From Cheilinus undulatus (taxonomy: Eukaryota > Chordata > Actinopteri > Labriformes > Labridae): 64,000 nt of DNA. The notes under the pieces are model-generated. The model did not search any database, had not been told where the DNA came from, and worked only from the letters and a program-made list of their open reading frames with translations. The translations under genes were made by a program, and so were the position numbers. Position 1 is the first letter of the stretch. Every line of letters begins with the position of its first letter. The DNA lies in NCBI RefSeq assembly GCF_018320785.1, contig NC_054875.1, forward strand, positions 17,548,632 to 17,612,631. The letters are read 5' to 3'. Below, piece by piece: positions 58,979 to 64,000 of this stretch.

Positions 58979-60859
58979 CAGTGCTGTGAAAAAGTATTCC
59001 CCCCCTTTCTGATTCCTGATTTTTTTTTTTGCATATTTATCACACTTAAATGTTTCAGATCAAACAAATTTTTAGCTGACTGCTGAGGTCAGCCTTACAC
59101 ATGGCAATGTCTGTGTCTGACTGAGTAAGTAACTGACTGAGTGACCCTACCTTATCAGCCACAGAATACAGAGTTGCATTTGAGCACTGAATGCTGTCAG
59201 TAATGGCTGCCTCCCCTGTGTTAACTACAGCAATACATACAGAGTTGCACAATGGGGAGGGTTTACTTGAGCTGAAAGCCCTCTAATGGCTGCCTCCACT
59301 ACTCCAAATACTCAGATATAGCTTTAGCATGGCCTCTGTTACACCAGAACTGGGCCACATTTCTGTATGACAGAATAAAACAACCCTATAAGCTTTTCAT
59401 GTTGGGAAAGATGTTTTCACTCTTCTGCTGACCTGCTGTACCTTCTTGTGTGAATGCTTGTGTACAATGGCTGCTTGGAGCGATTAGCTGTGAATCGTTT
59501 ACAGCAGCACTTTATCAAAGTTAAACATTTCTTTATTAAAACAAGCAAAGACAGCAACACTAAAAGCTTTCTGTAACAGAAAGGGTGTTTTTGCTCTTCT
59601 GCCAAACTGCTTCAGCAAGAGTGTGTGATAGTTAAAGAGGGAAAGAGTTACTTCTTGTACTTGTATACAATGGCTGCTAGCCGAACGGCCTTAGCCAGAC
59701 CAACACATTTCTTCATCACAGTTAGCGCTGAGAGCAACACGGAAAGCTTTCTGTGACAGAAAATGATGCGGTCGCACTTCTGCCGCCCCACTTTGGCATG
59801 ACTATGTGATAGTTACGGGGAAAGGGTTAGTCATTGTATATAGCTAATGAGTTGTTCTGTCCCAGCTAATGACTCGAGCAGGCCTGTCATTAGCTGGGAC
59901 TGAGCGGCAGCCGCACTTTTGTCTGAACCAGACAATGCGTCTTATCCAGACAAGTGCAGAGAGCAACACTGCGAGCTTTCTGTGACAGAAAAAAAATGTT
60001 CTGGCTCTACTCCCGGTCTGTTTTGGCATGGCTTTGCGATCATAGCGGTGGGCTTGTCCAGTACTGTCCGGCATTAGCTGTTAGCTTGGATGTTGCAATA
60101 GGACCGCTGCAGTTTACTCTGAACTGGACCGCTGTTCTTGTTAAAACCAGAGCAGAGAGCCACACCAACAGCCCTTGTCTTGTGCAGAGAAGAGTTTTTT
60201 GCCCTTTTCTTGTAGTGTTGTCTTCCCTTCGCGCACATAGCTAAGAATAAAGAGAGTGTATGCAAGCGATGCCATTTGTGCCCAGTGTCTTTCTTATGGT
60301 TGAGTCATGAACTCTGACCTTAACTGAAGCCAGTGAAGCCTGCAGTTCTTTGGATGTCGTTCTGGGTTCATTTGTGACCTCCTGGATGAGTCGTCGTTGC
60401 TCTCCTGGGAGTAATTTTGGTTGGCCATCCAGCCCTGGGAAGGTTCCCCACTGTTCCCAGTTTTCTCCATTTGAGGATAATGGCTCTGACTATGGTTTGC
60501 TGGAGTCCCAAAGCCTTGGAAATGACTTTGTAACCTTTGCCAGACTGAATGACTTCAACCACTTTGTTTCTCATTTGTTCTTGAATTTTCCTTGGATCGT
60601 GGCATGATGCGTTTCCTTTTTAGATCTTATAACCTACTTCACTTTGTCTGACAGCTTCTGTCTATGTAAGTGATTTCTTAATTCAACACATCTGGCTGTA
60701 ATCAGGCCTGGGTGGGGCCGGTGAAATTGAACTCAGATTTCCAAAACTGTGGTTAATCACGGTTAACAAATGATTTGATGATCTGAAAAATTTAAGTGTG
60801 ATAAAAATGCAAAAAATATCAGGCATCAAAAAGGGGGCAAATACTTTTTCATGGCACTG
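58979..60859 (-). mobile_element. Tc1-like element D, mostly replaced
   Basis: Ends CAGTGCTGTGAAAAAGTATT and CAGTGCCATGAAAAAGTATT (complement), flanked by TA (58977-58978, 60860-60861). The minus-strand transposase N-terminus survives: MPRSKENSRTNE near 60606, then GKGYKVISKALGLQ and AIILKWRKLGTVGNLPRAG with a frameshift between, ending near TIRKTLG (60270). The DDE region is absent and replaced by the modular repeat at 59072-60255. Confidence 0.8.
59072..60255. repeat. Modular dispersed repeat, copy B, with duplicated modules
   Basis: Begins AGCTGACTGCTGAGGTCAGC like copy A at 25513. The module AGCAACAC, then AAGCTTTCTGTGACAGAAA, recurs near 59550, 59732 and 59961, with a decayed one near 59385, so it was internally duplicated three to four times against once in copy A. 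Both copies end with AGAGCAGAGAGCCACACCAA and a CTTGTAGTG word. Confidence 0.65.
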
Positions 60860-61740
60860 TATGTTGTAATATTCATATTTATTAGCTTATTTACCAGCAA
60901 CCTGTTATGGCTGCCCACAGGAGGAATAACAGTTGTTGCCAAATACATCAGTGAACACTTTGATCTCCTACACCAGTTGTTCTGAGCGTTTTTTTAGTGA
61001 TCTACCCCCTGTGACATATTTTTTTAGCCAAGCACCCCCTGGACAGCAAAAAGTTTTTTTGGCCAAAAGAAAGAAAAAAGTGCTGTGATAGGTGTCCAAT
61101 TTATCAAACATAGTAACTGATAAACACTTTCAAATCACAAATAATAGATTTTTTTTTCAAACATTTCAAATGTTAAAAATGCATGACTAAATTCATGGCA
61201 GATCTTCTCATCACTGAATGTGGGTATTTAAATTAATTTAGTGAAAACAGTGACTTGACAGGCATTAAAGCATTTAAACCCATAAGTGTGCAAAGCATTG
61301 CTCGGCTGCAGTGGTCTCTGGAACTATTTGGAAATAAAAACAGACCAGAAAGAACTAAAAACCTGTAACAAAAAAAAAAAAAAAAAAGAACTAATTATAA
61401 AAAGACAGCTTAGTGCCCCTTTATGGGATCAAAATAAAGATCTTTACTCAAACTGAAATCATTAACTTAATTATTAACATTTCTTCACAAAAACAAACAA
61501 ACAAACAAAAAAAAAACATTAACCTTTTAATGAATGGAGTGATTGTGAATTATGTGATTGACAGGCATGTGCCAGTGTTGGTCAAACCATCCTGCCATTG
61601 GGGAGACTCAGGAGGTTTTAGGGCAATTAAATTTATTTGCCTACAAAATATAAACTCCAGTTTATAAACTTAAGGTCCTTACACAACAGACGCAATTTTT
61701 TTGTGCAAATTATTCACAGAAAATATTCATTTTTCGAACC
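60860..61740. other. Unassigned; possible hAT end fragment
   Basis: CAGTTGTTCTGAGCG at about 60974, followed by ACCCCCTG words, resembles a hAT-type end. No right partner was found. A-rich tracts lie near 61370-61390 and 61495-61515. Confidence 0.3.
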
Positions 61741-61749
61741 TGTAGCAAG

Positions 61750-62604
61750 TCAGTGCAAGCCCCCACACCAGCAACATAACAACAAATAACAAAGTTCTAT
61801 CACTAACGGGACAAGTGAGGGACAGTGCGCTGGAAATAGCCCCAGAGGACCTAAAAAGGATAATGGAATGACTAAACTGTTGATGAAATTGGACTCAGTG
61901 TTCTTAAAAGACGAAAAAGATCGCCAGTATGAAGCATACACAGAGTTTGACCGGATAAGGAGGGAAAATGGCATTCCGATGGTAGATTTCATTGTTGAAT
62001 TTGAACACCGATACAACAGAATCAGTAAGTTCAGTATGCAGCTTCCGGATGCTGTATTAGCTTCCAAACTACTCAACACAGCAGGACTAACTGTTAAAGA
62101 CAAACAGCTTGCTCTTACCCCGTGTTCAAGCCTCTCGTTTGACAACATGAACTCAGCCTTGAAGAGAATCTTTGGCGACAACGCGCCACAAGAAGGTGCG
62201 GACACAGACGGCGACTCTGCCTACTTCACCAGGTATACCGGTAGGAGAGAAAGTCAACAAGGCATGCAAGGGACCTTGCAGGGCAATAATCCACTTGACA
62301 GGTATGGGAGACGAACCAGATGAGGACTTACCACTGGGCAAAAGACTGTCCACATAAGAATGAACACATGCTAAATTCACAGAAGATGAAAAAAAATGTT
62401 GAAGAATGTAACATCACTTTGTTGTCAAAAGAGTCACTGTCTGACACAGAATTCTTCATCGTCAAGTCTTTAGGATCAGCTGTAGTTGATACAGCCTGTA
62501 CAAGAACTGTATGTGGAGAAAATTGGCTTGATCATTATCTCAGTGCACAGAATTCGAGTAAGGTGAGTCTTCTCTTCGCAAAAGAAAACGGAAGGGAGAG
62601 GTGA
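61750..62604 (+). pseudogene. Copia-like gag and protease remnant
   Basis: The frame 61868-62323 matches a UBN2-type gag (KDEKDRQYEAYTEFDRIRRE, FEHRYNRISK, GLTVKDKQLALTPCSSLSF, LKRIFGD). After a frameshift comes half a zinc knuckle (HWAKDCPHK), then a retropepsin-like start AVVDTACTRTVCGENWLDHY; its active-site triad reads Asp-Thr-Ala instead of the canonical D-[TS]-G. The rest of the protease, the integrase core and the reverse transcriptase are missing. Ty1/copia affiliation is inferred from the UBN2 gag. Confidence 0.65.
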
Positions 62605-62880
62605 CAGCTTCAGACACTCGCGGCACAAAAGCATTTACACGGAAGTAAGCCGGAGAACGCGCCCTCGGCACACGCACACATGGAGCTTAGCAAGGTGAAT
62701 GTACAGGTCACAACTCGTCTGCGAGAGTGTTTTGGAGTTGTTGGATTGTGTATTTGATGAGGGAAAGCTGGAATACCATCTGCTTACATTGAGTTGGCAC
62801 AGCAGCTCCGAACTCGGCAGCAACCGATCTAAAAACAGCTTGCACCAACAACTGAAAGTAACGAACCTATTAGTAAGACT
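62605..62880. other. Unassigned insert in copia-like remnant
   Basis: GC-richer segment (ACACGGAAGTAAGCCGGAGA near 62637) that separates the protease from the next repeat. No boundary duplication found. Confidence 0.35.
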
Positions 62881-62935
62881 ATAGGGATTATGGCAATGGA
62901 TGAATTTGCCAAAATGTTGAAGTATCCCTTTAAAA
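62881..62935. repeat. Repeat end shared with 27110-27205
   Basis: TATAGGGATTATGGCAATGG and TTGCCAAAATGTTGAAGTAT occur in both places, ending CCCTTTAA, the likely terminus of a DNA element. Confidence 0.55.
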
Positions 62936-63642
62936 CAAACCTTTGATGGCATACTCAATTTATCCCTAAGTATAGGAACACAGAAAAAATGTTTTATTCT
63001 TTTAAGTCTCTCTAGGTTTACTTCTAACTGCACTCCAAGTTTCGCATTTCATCTCTAACCTGATGAGGTGTGTTAAGCTGCTAATGACTTGAACACATTT
63101 CCTAGTGAAGGCATTCACAATAAAAGTGTTTCAGAAAAATAAAAGCTGCGGACTTTTATTCTGAAGAGCTTGATGGAAGTATTGTGTTAGGCATTGAGTC
63201 AGCTTAGCTTTGGCTGCCTTACAGGGGAATACGGCTAGTTTACAGCAGCTTTTCTGACCTCATTTAACATCGCAGCCTGGATCTTTGACTCACTGTGGAC
63301 TTAGAAAAGAAAGTCATACGTTAAAACAGACTTTTAACGGGTTGTTTATGCTGTCGTAAGAGGAAGAGCTGCAGAACTGGGCTCTGAGACCAGCCAAAGC
63401 AGCACTTAACTTGTGTTACAGCCCCAGGCAGGCTGACCGAGACACCACACTGACTTAGTTGCGGTACAGCCGTCAGACTTTGAGAGGAAAAAACACACCT
63501 TTTTGCCTGCTAACTCACATTAAGGCAGATACGATGATGTCATTAACAAGCGTTACCGGGATTGGTCGGTAGAGTCCAAAACTCTACCGTAGGTCAAATT
63601 TATATCATTTATACCGTCTTCTGCATATACCACGCACCCCTA
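62936..63642. mobile_element. hAT-type MITE, left-truncated sister of 47929-48866
   Basis: Starts inside the family at AACCTTTGATGGCATACTCA and runs to the terminus CACGCACCCCTA. The copia-like integrase resumes immediately after. The left end was lost at the junction with the repeat at 62881-62935. Confidence 0.75.
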
Positions 63643-63940
63643 GTCCATACCAGTTGGTGTTTGGGAAGAACCCAAATCTGCCATCAGTGCTCACTGATAA
63701 GCCCCCTGCTCTAGAGAGCACCAACATAAGCAGTTGGATATCCCAGAACATCACAGCATTACATGCTGCAAGGAAAGCATTTGCAGAGGCCGAATGCTCT
63801 GACAGGATCAAAAGAGCCCTCCGTAAACAGCTATGGCCAATGGAGGATCAGTACAACACAGGGGACACAGTCTACTAGAAGCAGATAGATTGTACTGAAT
63901 GGAAAGGCCCTGGTGTGGTCATCGGCCAAGATGGAGCGGT
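63643..63940 (+). pseudogene. Copia-like integrase C-terminal remnant
   Basis: Reads PYQLVFGKNPNLPSVL, ALESTNISSWI, AECSDRIKRALRKQ and NTGDTVY. A TAG follows, then EWKGPGVVIGQDG in the same frame. These are the typical C-terminal integrase motifs of the same retroelement as 61750-62604. The DDE core is absent. Confidence 0.7.
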
Positions 63941-63944
63941 AATA

Positions 63945-64000
63945 CTTACAATATGATACAATACAATAACTTTATTTATCCCCAAAAGGGAAATTAATTT
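63945..64000 (-). mobile_element. LINE 3' end entering from the right edge
   Basis: On the minus strand: AATTTCCCTTTTGGGGATAA, ATAAAGTTATTGTATTG. Same tail type as 30713-30865 and 54010-54150; cut by the window edge. Confidence 0.6.

Noticed and set aside
61750..63940. Intact LTR retrotransposon or virus
   Set aside because: No LTR pair was found, gag, protease and integrase are fragments in different frames, and the reverse transcriptase is absent.
58762..64000. Further upstream ubr4 exons
   Set aside because: I looked on the minus strand for continuation of the UBR4 reading frame and found only transposon sequence. The next exon is probably outside the window.

Overview
This 64 kb window is vertebrate nuclear DNA, almost certainly from a teleost fish. 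It has split genes with GT-AG introns, a Hes/Her-type bHLH gene, the 3' end of ubr4, and a dense load of fish-type transposons: Tc1/mariner, hAT-like elements with 8-bp target duplications, L1/Tx1 and Rex/L2-like LINEs, a tRNA-derived SINE and a copia-like retroelement. Nothing bacterial, plasmid-borne or CRISPR-like was seen.

Layout. 0.6-2.7 kb holds a decayed LINE. 4.4-6.8 kb holds a hAT-like element carrying a broken IS3-type integrase gene and two further nested insertions. 10.5-11.3 kb holds a compact two-exon her4/hes5-type gene on the minus strand, with a TATA box and a paired RBPJ-like site just upstream. 11.7-14.8 kb is Tc1-derived. 17.05-17.89 kb has a TATA box and a possible small two-exon plus-strand gene of unknown identity. 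18.1-21.6 kb holds a hAT MITE and a TTAA-flanked element split by a full-length Tc1 whose transposase has three nonsense codons. 23.9-58.8 kb holds the last seven exons (335 codons) of ubr4 on the minus strand. Two of its introns are swollen by transposons to 19.5 kb and 13.5 kb, while the others are 87-364 bp. 58.9-64 kb holds another Tc1 shell filled by a modular repeat, and pieces of a copia-like retroelement broken up by MITEs.

Genes. The Her protein is expected to be a Notch-responsive transcriptional repressor. Ubr4 is a giant N-degron E3 ubiquitin ligase. I see no functional link between the two. No intact transposon gene remains; each one checked carries stops, frameshifts, deletions or lost catalytic or zinc-binding residues.

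The most notable observations are: the 13.5 kb ubr4 intron, which reduces to about 174 bp once a set of nested insertions is removed; SPS-like paired Notch sites at the her promoter and 3.7 kb upstream; a repeat family with Helitron-like 3' termini; two MITE types that keep a THAP-type or BED-type zinc-finger exon; and the unidentified small gene near 17 kb. I found no convincing new multi-gene system.
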